Shown here: positions 42,911 to 52,047 of the stretch, one piece after another
Numbering within the stretch: position 1 is the stretch's first letter
How the letters are laid out: each line of letters begins with the position of its first letter
Assembly: GCA_020633205.1 (NCBI GenBank)
Contig: JACKEB010000017.1
Coordinates: 124,001 to 188,000, forward strand
Length of the DNA stretch: 64,000 nucleotides
Reading direction: 5' to 3'
From: Polyangiaceae bacterium
GTDB taxonomy: Bacteria; Myxococcota_A; Polyangia; Polyangiales; Polyangiaceae
The notes under the pieces: model-generated
What the model was told of the DNA's origin: nothing
Databases searched by the model: none
Seen by the model: only the letters and a program-made list of their open reading frames with translations
Made by a program: the position numbers and the translations under genes

Positions 42911-43029
42911 TATTTCCTCTCGGATTTTTTGAGATCCTAGTCTACGGCGGCGTCACGCTGACCGCGATTGGTGCGGTGCTCGTCGTCGTGCTGCTCGTGC
43001 GAGACTTGAAGGAGGGCAAGCTATGGTAG
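42907..43029 (+). CDS. 40-residue single-TM peptide, candidate symporter accessory subunit
   Basis: The frame from ATG 42907 (which overlaps the symporter stop, ATGA) reads 40 codons to a TAG at 43027. The peptide begins MIFPLGFFEILVYGG, continues with a hydrophobic helix of about 22 residues (TLTAIGAVLVVVLLV) and ends in a basic/acidic tail (RDLKEGKLW). Its last seven bases overlap the pyrB start at 43023. The overlap at both ends and the helix-plus-charged-tail composition argue for a real gene. Small partner peptides are known for some SSS transporters, but the sequence does not match one I know. Confidence 0.7.
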   Translation: MIFPLGFFEILVYGGVTLTAIGAVLVVVLLVRDLKEGKLW

Positions 43030-44120
43030 AGCTAGCCGATGGCATCCACTCCGGGCCGGGGCCATTTCACTCCAACTCCAAGGGGCGGCGCCTTGACCCG
43101 AGCGCCATCTTGAGCGCTAACGCCAAGCGTATCGATTTCGACCGCTTGGAGATGCTGAATGGCCAGTCGGTGGTTCACGCGGGTCAATTCGACCGCGAGA
43201 CGATCGTTGAACTCGCACGTTTCGCGGCGTTGTTGGAGCTGTCGGAGGTTGCGAGCCACCACCCACTGGACGGCAAGCTGGTGATCACGGCGTTCTTCGA
43301 GGCGAGTACGCGAACACGACTCTCATTCGAGAGCGCCGTGTTGCGCCTGGACGGCAAGGTGCTCAGCGTGCCCGATGGACGCACCACAGGGGCCGCAAAG
43401 GGTGAGAGCCTCGAAGACATCGGGGAGATGATGAACACCTACGGCGACCTCGTCATCATGCGCCACACGGAAACGGACGCCGTGAGGCGGATCCGCACCA
43501 ACCTCCAGTTGCCGTTGATCAACGCGGGCAACGGCTCAGGCGAACACCCGACGCAAGCACTCGTCGACTGGTACTCCCTGCTCAAGTGGCGTCCCGCGTT
43601 GGCCGCGCCGGAAGTTCCCGAGGCGCAGCGTATTCACCTAGGCATCGTGGGTACGCCAGGCAACATGCGCGCCGTAAAGAGCTTCATGCGCATGGCGCTG
43701 ACCTTCTCCGCCGGGATCTCGAAGATCACCGTGGTGTCTGAAATGGCGGACCCCCTGGGTGTAGAGCTCGCTGCCTGGGTCGCTGAGAGTGATCTGAAGG
43801 TCGACCTCACGAACGACATCGAAGAGGTCATCGGGTCGCTAGATGTCATTTACATGAACTCGATCGCCCTGCTCGGAGACAGCTACAAGACCCTGGACAG
43901 CCGTTACCGTCTCCACGCGGAAAGCAATCTCAAACCCGACGCAATCATCCTTCACCCGATGGCTCGGCGTTCGGAGCTCGATACGTCTCTGGACGGCACC
44001 CCCCACAACCTCTACTTCGCTCAAGCGGCGGGGGCGGTGTTCATCCGTCAGGCAATTTTGATCTGCCTCTTAGGGCGCGTCGCCGCGATCCCGGGAGGCA
44101 TTCGTCTGCTCACCCAGTGA
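43023..44120 (+). CDS. pyrB: Aspartate carbamoyltransferase catalytic chain
   Basis: Joins carbamoyl phosphate and aspartate to N-carbamoylaspartate, the second step of pyrimidine synthesis. 365 residues, longer than the usual 305-310, with an N-terminal extension of about 45 residues (GIHSGPGPFHSNSKGRRLDP). The carbamoyl-phosphate loop STRTR is at 95-99 in FFEASTRTRLSFESA; HPTQALVDWY and HPMARRSELD are also present. Ornithine transcarbamylase has a similar first motif, but the later HPMARRxE favours PyrB. An excellent AAGGAGG site precedes the ATG, inside the small peptide gene. No pyrI regulatory gene is visible. Confidence 0.9.
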   Translation: MVELADGIHSGPGPFHSNSKGRRLDPSAILSANAKRIDFDRLEMLNGQSVVHAGQFDRETIVELARFAALLELSEVASHHPLDGKLVITAFFEASTRTRLSFESAVLRLDGKVLSVPDGRTTGAAKGESLEDIGEMMNTYGDLVIMRHTETDAVRRIRTNLQLPLINAGNGSGEHPTQALVDWYSLLKWRPALAAPEVPEAQRIHLGIVGTPGNMRAVKSFMRMALTFSAGISKITVVSEMADPLGVELAAWVAESDLKVDLTNDIEEVIGSLDVIYMNSIALLGDSYKTLDSRYRLHAESNLKPDAIILHPMARRSELDTSLDGTPHNLYFAQAAGAVFIRQAILICLLGRVAAIPGGIRLLTQ

Positions 44121-44192
44121 GCGCTCGCCCGCGTTGCGGGTCCGATTCGCGCCCGGAAGGCGCGGACAACCACCAGTCATAGGAGGCCACCC

Positions 44193-46151
44193 ATGTGTGG
44201 AATCGTTGGGTTCTGGCAACCCGAAAAATTACCCGGCAACGCGGACGCACTGCTCGGCAGAATGATGGCACGACTGCACCATCGCGGCCCCGACGGCAGC
44301 GGTAGCCATGTTGACCGCGATCGAGGGCTGGCCATGGGACACACTCGGCTGACGATCATCGATCTGCGGACAGGTCAGCAGCCACTGTTCGCGCGCAAGC
44401 AAGGGCTCGTGCTCACCTCCAACGGCGAGCTTTACGACTACAAAAAAATCCGCGCAGAATATGTCTGCGAGGGTCAGCGATTCGCCACCAAGAGCGACAG
44501 CGAGACGGCTCTGTTCCACTACATGCGCCATGGATTGGATTTCGTCGAGCGCCTCCGCGGAGAGTTCGCCATCGCGATCTTCGACGAGAAAGAGAAGCGC
44601 TTGGTGCTCGTGCGGGACCGCTTTGGCATCAAGCCGCTCTACTATCACTTGAAGAACGACCTCCTGGTGTACGGCTCAGAGTGCAAGGCGCTGCTCGCGC
44701 ACCCCGATGTGCCACGCAAATTGGACAAGCGGGCTGCCCTCAACCAGATGATGCAGGTGATGGTGCCTGGGACGACCTCCTTCGAGGGGATCCACGCACT
44801 TGAGCCGGGCTGCATGTTGATTGTGCAGGAGCAAGCGGGTCGCTTGGTGGGACGCGTCCATCGCTACTGGGACATGGACTTCCCCGACGCGAAGGATCAC
44901 GATCCGGACCCCGATCCGCGACCCTATATCCGCGGGGTACAAGACCGCTTGGTTGATGCAGTCAGCGCAAGGCTCGAGGCGGATGTCCCCGTGGGTTGCT
45001 ACCTGAGCGGCGGCATCGACAGCTGCTCCATGCTCGGTCTCGCCACGGCCCTGCAACAGGCTCCAGTCAAGGCATTCACCATCAGCTTCGACAACAAGGC
45101 CTACGACGAAGCCGCGATTGCCACCGAGATGGCAATGAGCACCGGCGCCGACCAAGAGATCCTCGAGCTGGGTGCTGACGAGCTCTACGGCGACAGCTTC
45201 ATTCGCACGGTGTGGCACTCGGAGCGAACCTTCTACAACACCCTGGGCGTCGCCAAATGGCACATGAGCAAACGCGTCCGGGAGTGCGGCTACAAAGTGG
45301 TCGTGACGGGCGAAGGCAGCGACGAGCTATTCGGCGGATACGTCTTCTTCAAGCGGGACATGTTTCGTCACGCACCGGAATTTGCGCACCAAGGCAAGGC
45401 GGCGGAGTCCGCAATGGCGGAGCGCAACGCGGTGTTCAAAGGCTCCGTGCTGACGGAGGAGGACGCGTCCCATCCGGCTTTCGATGAGCTCGTCGGGTTC
45501 ACGCCGTCCTGGCTTCAGAGCTGGCTCCTGACGCTGGCTCAAGCGCGTCCGCTGCTAGCCGACGACGTGCTGGAGGAGCTCAAAGACTACGATCCCGTGC
45601 AGGCAATCGCGGACAAGCTCGACTCACACAAGCTGAAGGGGCGTCATCCCCTCGACAAGGTTCAGTACACCTGGATCAAGACCATGCTCGAAGGTCAAAT
45701 CCTGACCTGGGGAGGCGATCGCGTCGACATGGCAAACTCCATGGAATCGCGCCCAGCCTTCTTGGACCAACACGTCGCGGAGTTCGCCCGCACCTTGCCG
45801 CCGCGGCTGCGCATCAGCGAGCAGGGCGTGGAAAAGTGGGTCCTTCGGGAGGCCATGCGAGGCGTGCTCCCCCAGGTGCTGTACGAGCGAGAGAAGTTCG
45901 CGTTCATGGCGCCCCCGGCTCATACGGATCGCAAGAAGCGCCAGGCGATCGACGAAATGCTCAGCGAGCGCCTCACGCCAGATCACGTGAAGGCTCTAGG
46001 ACTATTCGACGTCGACCGCGTGAATCAGTTCCTCGAGGATTCAAGGCGAGAGCAGGACCATGCCAAGGCCGTTCGCAACGACATCTTGCTGAACCACATC
46101 CTGGGCCTGCACCTGATCCAACAGGAGTTACTGGATCGCGCCCTGTCGTGA
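44193..46151 (+). CDS. asnB: Asparagine synthetase (glutamine-hydrolysing)
   Basis: 652 residues. Cys2 after the initiator is the glutaminase nucleophile (MCGIVGFW); HHRGPDG, TRLTIIDL, SNGELYDYKKIR and RDRFGIKPLYY belong to the class II amidotransferase half. The synthetase half has the ATP-pyrophosphatase loop CYLSGGIDSCSM and the EGSDELFGGY segment. It makes Asn from Asp with Gln as nitrogen donor, but homologues also amidate peptides or surface polymers. A TAGGAGG site precedes the ATG. It is 72 bases after pyrB on the same strand, probably the same transcript; both enzymes use aspartate. Confidence 0.92.
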   Translation: MCGIVGFWQPEKLPGNADALLGRMMARLHHRGPDGSGSHVDRDRGLAMGHTRLTIIDLRTGQQPLFARKQGLVLTSNGELYDYKKIRAEYVCEGQRFATKSDSETALFHYMRHGLDFVERLRGEFAIAIFDEKEKRLVLVRDRFGIKPLYYHLKNDLLVYGSECKALLAHPDVPRKLDKRAALNQMMQVMVPGTTSFEGIHALEPGCMLIVQEQAGRLVGRVHRYWDMDFPDAKDHDPDPDPRPYIRGVQDRLVDAVSARLEADVPVGCYLSGGIDSCSMLGLATALQQAPVKAFTISFDNKAYDEAAIATEMAMSTGADQEILELGADELYGDSFIRTVWHSERTFYNTLGVAKWHMSKRVRECGYKVVVTGEGSDELFGGYVFFKRDMFRHAPEFAHQGKAAESAMAERNAVFKGSVLTEEDASHPAFDELVGFTPSWLQSWLLTLAQARPLLADDVLEELKDYDPVQAIADKLDSHKLKGRHPLDKVQYTWIKTMLEGQILTWGGDRVDMANSMESRPAFLDQHVAEFARTLPPRLRISEQGVEKWVLREAMRGVLPQVLYEREKFAFMAPPAHTDRKKRQAIDEMLSERLTPDHVKALGLFDVDRVNQFLEDSRREQDHAKAVRNDILLNHILGLHLIQQELLDRALS

Positions 46152-46208
46152 CGTGAGATTTTTTGGGGGGGAGGCGCAGCGGCCCAGTCGCCTCACCCGA
46201 CTCTGCAG

Positions 46209-47192
46209 CTAGAACCGCACGCCGAGGCCAATGCCGAGCCGAAAGTCCCAAGAACTCTGCGCGGTGACCTCGTAGCTCGTGACCTGACCCGTAGCGTCCC
46301 GCCCTTTCACGTTGACGCGATCTTCCCAGTTCGCTTCCTGACTCAGGTTCTTTGCAGCGCGCAACTCAATCGGCACCTCGATCGTGTCCGTCGCGTGAAT
46401 CACGATACCCAGTCCCATGTCCAACAGGACGGAGTTCGTGCCCTTCGCCTGCACCGCTCCGGCATCGATTGGAATGTCCTTGCTGTCCAGCTTCGCCTCG
46501 TTGGAGCTTGGGTTCACGAACTTGGGGCCCAAGCCAACCCAGAAGCGCCCGAACTGCGTCGGCACGACACCCTTCACCAGAAAGCCAAAGTAGATCCCCG
46601 AGGATTCAAAGCTCTCGTCACCGTCCACGACCTGGTCGAACGTCACCTGACGCCGCAGCGTTGTGTCGTCGTAGCCCAAATCGAACTCGAGCCCGAGATA
46701 GGTTGCGATACGCCCCTCGAGGTACAGCGCGCCGCCATACGCGAAACCACCTCCCACGCCGGAGAAGCCTAGTCCCTCGTAGCCGTCGGGAACATTGTCG
46801 GGGGTCGACCAGACACTACCACCGAGGAGCAGCTTGAGTCCGACAGAGCCCGCGAACTGTCTGTCCTCCTCTTCTTCCGGGGCCGCAGGCGGCGCAGCCC
46901 CGGGAGGTTGCTGTGGGTAGGGTTGCTGGCCATGCGGCTGTGGCTGCACGCCATAAGGCGCTTGGGGATACTGCTGACCTGGGTACGGCTGCTGACCTGG
47001 GTACGGCTGCTGACCGGGATAAGGCTGCTGACCGGGATAGGGCTGCGGGGCCGGATAGGGCTGAGGCGCAGGATACGGCTGCGGCGCAGGATAGGGCTGC
47101 GGCGACGGCGCCGGCTGCTGCGCCCCGACAGGCGCGCAGAACACGACGCTCAGAGTGATCGCGCGCCCAACCAAGCCAAACCGTAATCCCAT
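46209..47192 (-). CDS. Outer-membrane beta-barrel-type protein with Pro/Gln/Tyr repeats
   Basis: 327 residues. The signal peptide ends FCAPVGA-QQ. Residues about 28-100 are PQPYPA and PGQQPYPGQQ repeats, an extended proline-rich segment; an acidic EEEED stretch follows. The rest alternates aromatic and polar strand residues (GSVGLKLLLGGSVW, GGGFAYGGALYLEGRIATYLGLEFDLGYDDT) and ends with WDFRLGIGLGVRF, a terminal strand with Phe as expected for outer-membrane proteins. The ATG at 47192 follows AAGGAG. It lies just downstream of the kinase gene on the same strand. Confidence 0.75.
   Translation of the reverse strand: MGLRFGLVGRAITLSVVFCAPVGAQQPAPSPQPYPAPQPYPAPQPYPAPQPYPGQQPYPGQQPYPGQQPYPGQQYPQAPYGVQPQPHGQQPYPQQPPGAAPPAAPEEEEDRQFAGSVGLKLLLGGSVWSTPDNVPDGYEGLGFSGVGGGFAYGGALYLEGRIATYLGLEFDLGYDDTTLRRQVTFDQVVDGDESFESSGIYFGFLVKGVVPTQFGRFWVGLGPKFVNPSSNEAKLDSKDIPIDAGAVQAKGTNSVLLDMGLGIVIHATDTIEVPIELRAAKNLSQEANWEDRVNVKGRDATGQVTSYEVTAQSSWDFRLGIGLGVRF
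46963..47100 (-). repeat. Tandem repeats encoding PQPYPA/PGQQPY
   Basis: About eight 18-base units in two subtypes (GGGTACGGCTGCTGACCT-like and GGATAGGGCTGCGGCGCA-like on the plus strand) encode the proline-rich segment. Confidence 0.8.
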
Positions 47193-47251
47193 GAACCGAC
47201 TCCTTGCGGGGCGGAGTCTGCCAGCAACGCGGTCCGCGTTGAAAGCCTGTC

Positions 47252-48604
47252 TCAACGGAATGGGTTGTCGTCGTCGACCGGGCTTGCCGGTTCCTTCTGC
47301 GGTTTTCCTGGCACACGCTTTCCAGGCTTCCGAACGGTTGGTGTGGGCGGCGTAGTCTGGGTGGGGCTCGGGGCTGCCTCGACGCTTGGCGCTGGCTCGG
47401 CGCTATCAGCGAGGGGTGCAACTTCCGCGCTGGGCACATCTACGGTTTCCCCCGCAACCTGCGATGCGCTCGCGAGGCGAGCAGGCCGCAGTGCTTCGGA
47501 AGGCACAGGCGGCGCTGCCCCCGCGTCGGGAGCGTCCCCTGCCCTACCCGTGGCGAGGCGCCAACCCAGCACGCCCAACAGGACAACCGCCGCGCTGCCT
47601 GCAGCGACCAGGCCACCCCAACGCGAGCGGCGCGGAGCGCTCACGTTCAACGCGGCGGTGTGCTGCGTCGACTCATACGACGGCCGCTGCGCCGGGGTTT
47701 GTTCAACGGCGGCGATCGCGGGTGGAGGGATGGACTCGTCGACGGACGCGTGGGTCTCGATACCAATGGCCGCCGCGAACGCTTGATAGAGCTCACTCGC
47801 GGACTGATAGCGGTTCGCGGGGTTGCGCTGGAGAGCCCGCTCGAACCACTGGTCGAGCTCGACCGGACACTCCACGACTTCACTCGGCTTCGGCGGGTCT
47901 GCGGTGCAGATGGAGACCAATAGATCCGTGAGGTTGGTTCCTCGAAAAGGTTTCCGCCCGGTAAAAGATTGGAACATGATCACGCCGAGCGACCACAGGT
48001 CAGCACGATAGTCGATCGCGTTCCCCATCGCCTGCTCCGGACTGAGGCAGTAAGGGGTACCTAAGAGCTGGCCCGCGGCGGTCGACTCATCATCGCTCCA
48101 GTCCACCCCGAGGGTCTTGGCGATACCGAAGTCGAGGATCTTCACCACCTCGGAGTCGCCGTCTCTCGTCAGGAAGAGGTTCGCCGGCTTGAGGTCGCGG
48201 TGCACGATGCCCGCGGCATGCGCCTGCTCGATTCCCCGGCAGACCTGGCGGTAGATTCGAGCCGTGTCCGCCAAGCTCAGGCGCTTGACCCGTGCCAATC
48301 GCTCGTCCAGCGCCTCCCCCTGAAGCAACTCCATGGCGAGGTAGGGGTTCCCCTCGAAGATCCCGAAGTCGAAGACCTTCACGACATGTGTGCTGGGGAT
48401 ACGGGCCGCAGCCTGGGCCTCGCGTAAGAATCGGGCCTCCGCGTCCTCGTTCGTGTGATCCGCACGGATCACTTTGACGGCGCATGGGGAACGCAAGAGC
48501 TGGTGCTCCGCGACCCATACCTCTCCCATCGCGCCCGTGCCGAGGCGCCGCTCGAGTCGATAGCGGCCGTCAATGACCAGCCCTGGCTCGAGCCAGTCGC
48601 TCAC
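47252..48604 (-). CDS. Membrane-anchored Ser/Thr protein kinase
   Basis: 450 residues. Kinase domain about 10-275: LGTGAMGEVWVAEH glycine loop, CAVKVI (Lys44), canonical HRDLKPANLF, DFGIA, and SPEQ in place of APE. A membrane helix at about 346-368 is followed by an Ala/Pro-rich, externally exposed tail ending RKPGKRVPGKPQKEPASPVDDDNPFR. GTG start at 48604 overlaps the stop of the TPR/PEGA gene upstream (GTGA), so both are made from one transcript. The kinase probably senses through its tail or partner. Confidence 0.88.
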   Translation of the reverse strand: MSDWLEPGLVIDGRYRLERRLGTGAMGEVWVAEHQLLRSPCAVKVIRADHTNEDAEARFLREAQAAARIPSTHVVKVFDFGIFEGNPYLAMELLQGEALDERLARVKRLSLADTARIYRQVCRGIEQAHAAGIVHRDLKPANLFLTRDGDSEVVKILDFGIAKTLGVDWSDDESTAAGQLLGTPYCLSPEQAMGNAIDYRADLWSLGVIMFQSFTGRKPFRGTNLTDLLVSICTADPPKPSEVVECPVELDQWFERALQRNPANRYQSASELYQAFAAAIGIETHASVDESIPPPAIAAVEQTPAQRPSYESTQHTAALNVSAPRRSRWGGLVAAGSAAVVLLGVLGWRLATGRAGDAPDAGAAPPVPSEALRPARLASASQVAGETVDVPSAEVAPLADSAEPAPSVEAAPSPTQTTPPTPTVRKPGKRVPGKPQKEPASPVDDDNPFR

Positions 48605-49590
48605 CAGCGAGCTCCCCAGAGCAGTCGGGCCTGATGAGGCGACACCTCCACCGCAGCCTGCTGAGCAGCGTCGGGCGCCGTGAGGTAGAGCACCCCGCCC
48701 CCAACCGCAAGCACACCGGCAGCGATGAAGAATCCCGTCGAGAGGTCCCCCTTGGCGAAGCGTTCGTCGTTCAGTTCCCCGCGACGCTTTGGATCCGTAG
48801 CGTCCTTGGCGTCTTGATTGAGCTCGATGGCGCGCAAGCCGAAGTAGCCACCAATCAGCGCGGATACCACGCCGACACCAAACACTCCTGCTCCGATCAC
48901 TCGCTGCGCCCCCCATGAGCTGCCGTCATCGTGAGGGACGGCGGGCGGCGCAGCCGAGTCGTCCGAAGCTGGGGACGGCTTTGCGCTGGTGACGGGCGAC
49001 GCCCTACGCTTTCGAGGCAAAGCCTCCAGCTCGGGGATCACCACCTCGGCCTGTGGATTGTCGGCGTCTACGAATATTTCCGCAGAGAATTCTCTGTAGC
49101 CAGGCGCGCTCGCCGTCACGCGCACCTTGCCTGGATCCACCGGAACTGCTGTCCCCAGCTCCGCGGTTGAAACGACGGTCTCCCCCCGCGTCACTCGCAG
49201 GTCTGGTACAGCCTTGCCGACTCGAATCGTTAGGCGCACCAGACTCGGCTCCAGTCGATCCGCCTGCGCCTTGGAGTACCTGGCACGCTCTTTTTGGTCC
49301 GCGACCTTGCTCTCGTCGGCCAACAACAGAAAGTGAGACCACGCGCTCGCCGTACGACCGAGCTGCTCGTAGCAGTTCGCGATCTCGTAGTGAGCCTTCA
49401 AAGTCGGGTTCAGGCGCTGGCTCGCTTGAAACTTCTCGAGCGCCTCAGCCCACTTCTCCTGCTTCACGAGGGCGCGCCCCTCCTTGTAGAGCGACATCGC
49501 GACCGCGGCGTCTTGAGAAGGCGCGGCGCTCACCATCGCGGGGGAGGTGCAAAGCAGACTGGCAAGCAGCAGGACGGAGCGGGTTCGCAT
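48601..49590 (-). CDS. TPR/PEGA-type membrane protein, partner of the kinase
   Basis: 329 residues. Signal peptide MRTRSVLLLASLLCTSPAMVSA; a TPR-like helical region (about 28-110: YKEGRALVKQEKWAEALEKFQASQRLNPTLKAHYEIANCYEQLG); a PEGA-like beta domain (about 115-190); a Pro/Ser linker; and two membrane segments (about 232-253 and 285-305). The stop overlaps the start of the kinase gene. A periplasmic TPR/PEGA partner cotranscribed with a membrane kinase suggests a signalling pair. It resembles the protein at 6.9 kb. Confidence 0.8.
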   Translation of the reverse strand: MRTRSVLLLASLLCTSPAMVSAAPSQDAAVAMSLYKEGRALVKQEKWAEALEKFQASQRLNPTLKAHYEIANCYEQLGRTASAWSHFLLLADESKVADQKERARYSKAQADRLEPSLVRLTIRVGKAVPDLRVTRGETVVSTAELGTAVPVDPGKVRVTASAPGYREFSAEIFVDADNPQAEVVIPELEALPRKRRASPVTSAKPSPASDDSAAPPAVPHDDGSSWGAQRVIGAGVFGVGVVSALIGGYFGLRAIELNQDAKDATDPKRRGELNDERFAKGDLSTGFFIAAGVLAVGGGVLYLTAPDAAQQAAVEVSPHQARLLWGARW

Positions 49591-49962
49591 GGGGGATTCT
49601 ATGAAGTAGGAAGGCTAACTTCTTACTTGGCGCTCATAAGCTGAAAGCGGCGAGTTGGCCAATCGCTACGCGAGCTTCCTTCAATTTTCGCGTCGATTGG
49701 CGGTGCGCGGGTAGCGCAGACCGCAGCGAGAGCAAGAGGACTCTGGCTTGCGTCTGCAGCACTGTCCCTTAGATACGAGCGCCCGGAGCGGCGCCTTCCA
49801 TTGAGACGTACCGTGAGTCCCAGACTCAGGTTCGCGTCTTGCCACAGGGCAACCCACGCCCACGGAGGCTCGCCTCGACCCGGCGTCCGGCACGCGTCCT
49901 TCGGGCAACATGGAATGGCCCAAATTTGTTCGACGCCGCCACGCGAAGTGCGGCGCCTCGTT
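49591..49962. other. 372-base spacer with a GC-rich hairpin
   Basis: Upstream of the TPR/PEGA-kinase operon and downstream of the CxxCH lipoprotein gene (all minus strand). The hairpin CGCCGC(C)AC-GCGAA-GTGCGGCG (49934-49955) is the likely end of the lipoprotein transcript, but it lacks a T tract. I see no gene. Confidence 0.5.
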
Positions 49963-52047
49963 TCACTTGGGGATCTGATCGACGCAGACGTTGTTCACGC
50001 ACTCACGCTCATCGCAGCAATCAGCGGAGCTTGAACAGGTCTCGTTCAACTTGCGACATTTCTCCGGCGGAGGCGGAGCGCAGACCAGGGTGCCATTCGT
50101 ATCCGGCCGGCAGTCGCCGCCGCAGCACTCACCATTGACCGTGCAGGAGTCACCATCCTGGCGGCATGCACGGGGCGCATAGAACGCGGCGATGTTTTTG
50201 TGCTGGGGATCTTGCCCCGGCAACCAATACGGCACGTGACTGGGATCCACGGTGCCGTCCTTATTGATGGCAGCAACCCAGAGTTGCTGACGCTGAGTGC
50301 CACGGGTACCGGCGGTTGCGTTTCCGTAGTCGCGCCGCGAGAGGAAGACGACCCAGTAGTAGCCGCCCTCATCGAAGGGCGAGAAGTTCGGCTGGAAGTT
50401 GTCAACACCCGCACCACACGCTTTGTCGAGACGGAGCACGTTGCTGCCGTCTGCGTTCATGATGTAGAGCGCCGAGACCTTGCCGTCCGGCGCATCACTG
50501 CGAGAACCGGTTCCGTGCGCAAACACGACGCGCGCTGAGTCAGGAGCCCAGGTGGGGTAGCTGTCGGCGACGCCACCTTCGGGTTGAGCGGAAAGCGATG
50601 AGCCAACGTGGATCTGGGTGACACCGCCAAACGTATCCGGTCCGGTGACATCGAGGAGCGAGATGTTCCCCGAGGTCAGCTGCCCGCCCCAGTTGTCCGG
50701 CTCGGAGACGAACGCGATCTTGCTCCCACTCGGCGACCAACTGGGCTGCAATCCGTGCGGCAATGTCCCGGTTACCGATACCTCAGTGCCAGCAAACGGA
50801 TCGTAGATCTTGATGTCCCTCGTTGAGTCGGCTTGGAAGCTCACAACCAAACGGGTGTCGTCGGGGCTCCACGAGCTATCCCACCACTTTAGTGAGCCGT
50901 CGTTGATGGGCCAGAGGGAAGGTGCCGGACTACCGGTGAGGTCAGCGGTGAGATCGAAAACGCCGCCGATGTTGTTACCCGGACCCAAGCGACCGGCCAT
51001 GTAGCGACCGCTGTTCGAGACGGAGTGGCAACCGATGCAGTTCTGGCCCCCACCGGAGCTGGCCGGTGGGGTCGGCATGAAAGAAACCGCGGTTCCCGTA
51101 CCGTCATCGATGCGCTTGATTCGCGTATCCTGGATGTCCCAGTAGTAGACGCTGCCGGTTAGAGCGCCCTTCGCGAAGGTGACGTTTGCTGGGGCGTCAG
51201 CCTGAATGGCTTCGTTCGCTGCAGAGTCCCAGCGATCGACGGTGAACGCAGCCGGATCATCCGGATCGGTCTGCGCGATGCTTCGCCAAGCCGCTACATC
51301 CACCAAGTAGTCGTTGTTGAAACCCGCACCGGAATGCAAGACGTACGCGGTGACCGTTGCATGCGGCTTGGACAGCCGCACTCGGAAGATGTCGTTCGGC
51401 GCGCCGTTCAACCACTGAATATCCGCAGGGTAAACATTCTGAGGCATCACCGCCTGGTCGAGGGGATACACCAGACCAGCGGCACGGGTCGCATCCTGAA
51501 CCAGCGTGCCGAAATGAGTGTCGGAATCCATTGGCGCGCCGCCCGCGAACAAGGTGCGGTCGAGGTTGACCGTGATATTCGCCGTCGCGCTGACCGAGGA
51601 GTTGTCTGCCAGGGTCGCGGTCAGAACGGCGGCGCCGCCCACGATGCCGTTCGCCGTGAAGACGCCGTTTGCAGGGTCGATCACGCCGAGGGATAGGGGG
51701 GAGAGGGAGAGATCAGCGTCGGTGATGTCCTTCGTTCCTCCCCCTTGGAGGGTGGCGACGATGCGAAAGGTCTGCGTGGGCTGAGACCCATCGGTCGATG
51801 TCAGCGTCGCGGAAGGCGGATCGATCGATAGAGCGGTAATGACGTCGCCGCCGCCGTCTAGGAAGCCGCCGCTCCCGCCGTTGCCAACACCAGCCGTACC
51901 GCCGCTGCCGCCTCCGCCGACGCCGCCGCTGCCTCCGAACACGCCATTTCCGCCACCAACCGTGCTGCCGTCGTCGGAACCACAGGCCCCCAGCAGAAAA
52001 CTGGGAAAACACAGCGCAGCGAGCACCCCGAACTTCAATGCCTTCAC
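49963..52047 (-). CDS. CxxCH-containing TolB-like beta-propeller lipoprotein (copy 1)
   Basis: 694 residues from GTG 52047. Signal and lipobox KFGVLAALCFPSFLLGAC; Gly-rich linker; an Ig-like/Big domain (about 55-140: ITALSIDPPSATLTSTDG, ATANITVNL); a region with CIGCH (Cys337, Cys340, His341), the classical covalent-haem motif; then TolB-type propeller blades (WSPDDTRLVVSFQ, WSPSGSKIAFVSEP, WAPDSARVVFAHG); and a C-terminus with two Cys-rich mini-domains (CRQDGDSCTVNGECCGGDC and CRKLNETCSSSADCCDEREC). Similar in plan to the protein at 60.6 kb. A role in electron transfer or sensing outside the cell is inferred. Confidence 0.75.
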   Translation of the reverse strand: MKALKFGVLAALCFPSFLLGACGSDDGSTVGGGNGVFGGSGGVGGGGSGGTAGVGNGGSGGFLDGGGDVITALSIDPPSATLTSTDGSQPTQTFRIVATLQGGGTKDITDADLSLSPLSLGVIDPANGVFTANGIVGGAAVLTATLADNSSVSATANITVNLDRTLFAGGAPMDSDTHFGTLVQDATRAAGLVYPLDQAVMPQNVYPADIQWLNGAPNDIFRVRLSKPHATVTAYVLHSGAGFNNDYLVDVAAWRSIAQTDPDDPAAFTVDRWDSAANEAIQADAPANVTFAKGALTGSVYYWDIQDTRIKRIDDGTGTAVSFMPTPPASSGGGQNCIGCHSVSNSGRYMAGRLGPGNNIGGVFDLTADLTGSPAPSLWPINDGSLKWWDSSWSPDDTRLVVSFQADSTRDIKIYDPFAGTEVSVTGTLPHGLQPSWSPSGSKIAFVSEPDNWGGQLTSGNISLLDVTGPDTFGGVTQIHVGSSLSAQPEGGVADSYPTWAPDSARVVFAHGTGSRSDAPDGKVSALYIMNADGSNVLRLDKACGAGVDNFQPNFSPFDEGGYYWVVFLSRRDYGNATAGTRGTQRQQLWVAAINKDGTVDPSHVPYWLPGQDPQHKNIAAFYAPRACRQDGDSCTVNGECCGGDCRPDTNGTLVCAPPPPEKCRKLNETCSSSADCCDERECVNNVCVDQIPK

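Noticed and set aside
46159..46194. Terminator after asnB (TTTTTT followed by GGGGGGG and a GAGGCG/CGCCTC hairpin)
   Set aside because: The T run comes before the hairpin on the plus strand, and no T tract follows it on either strand.
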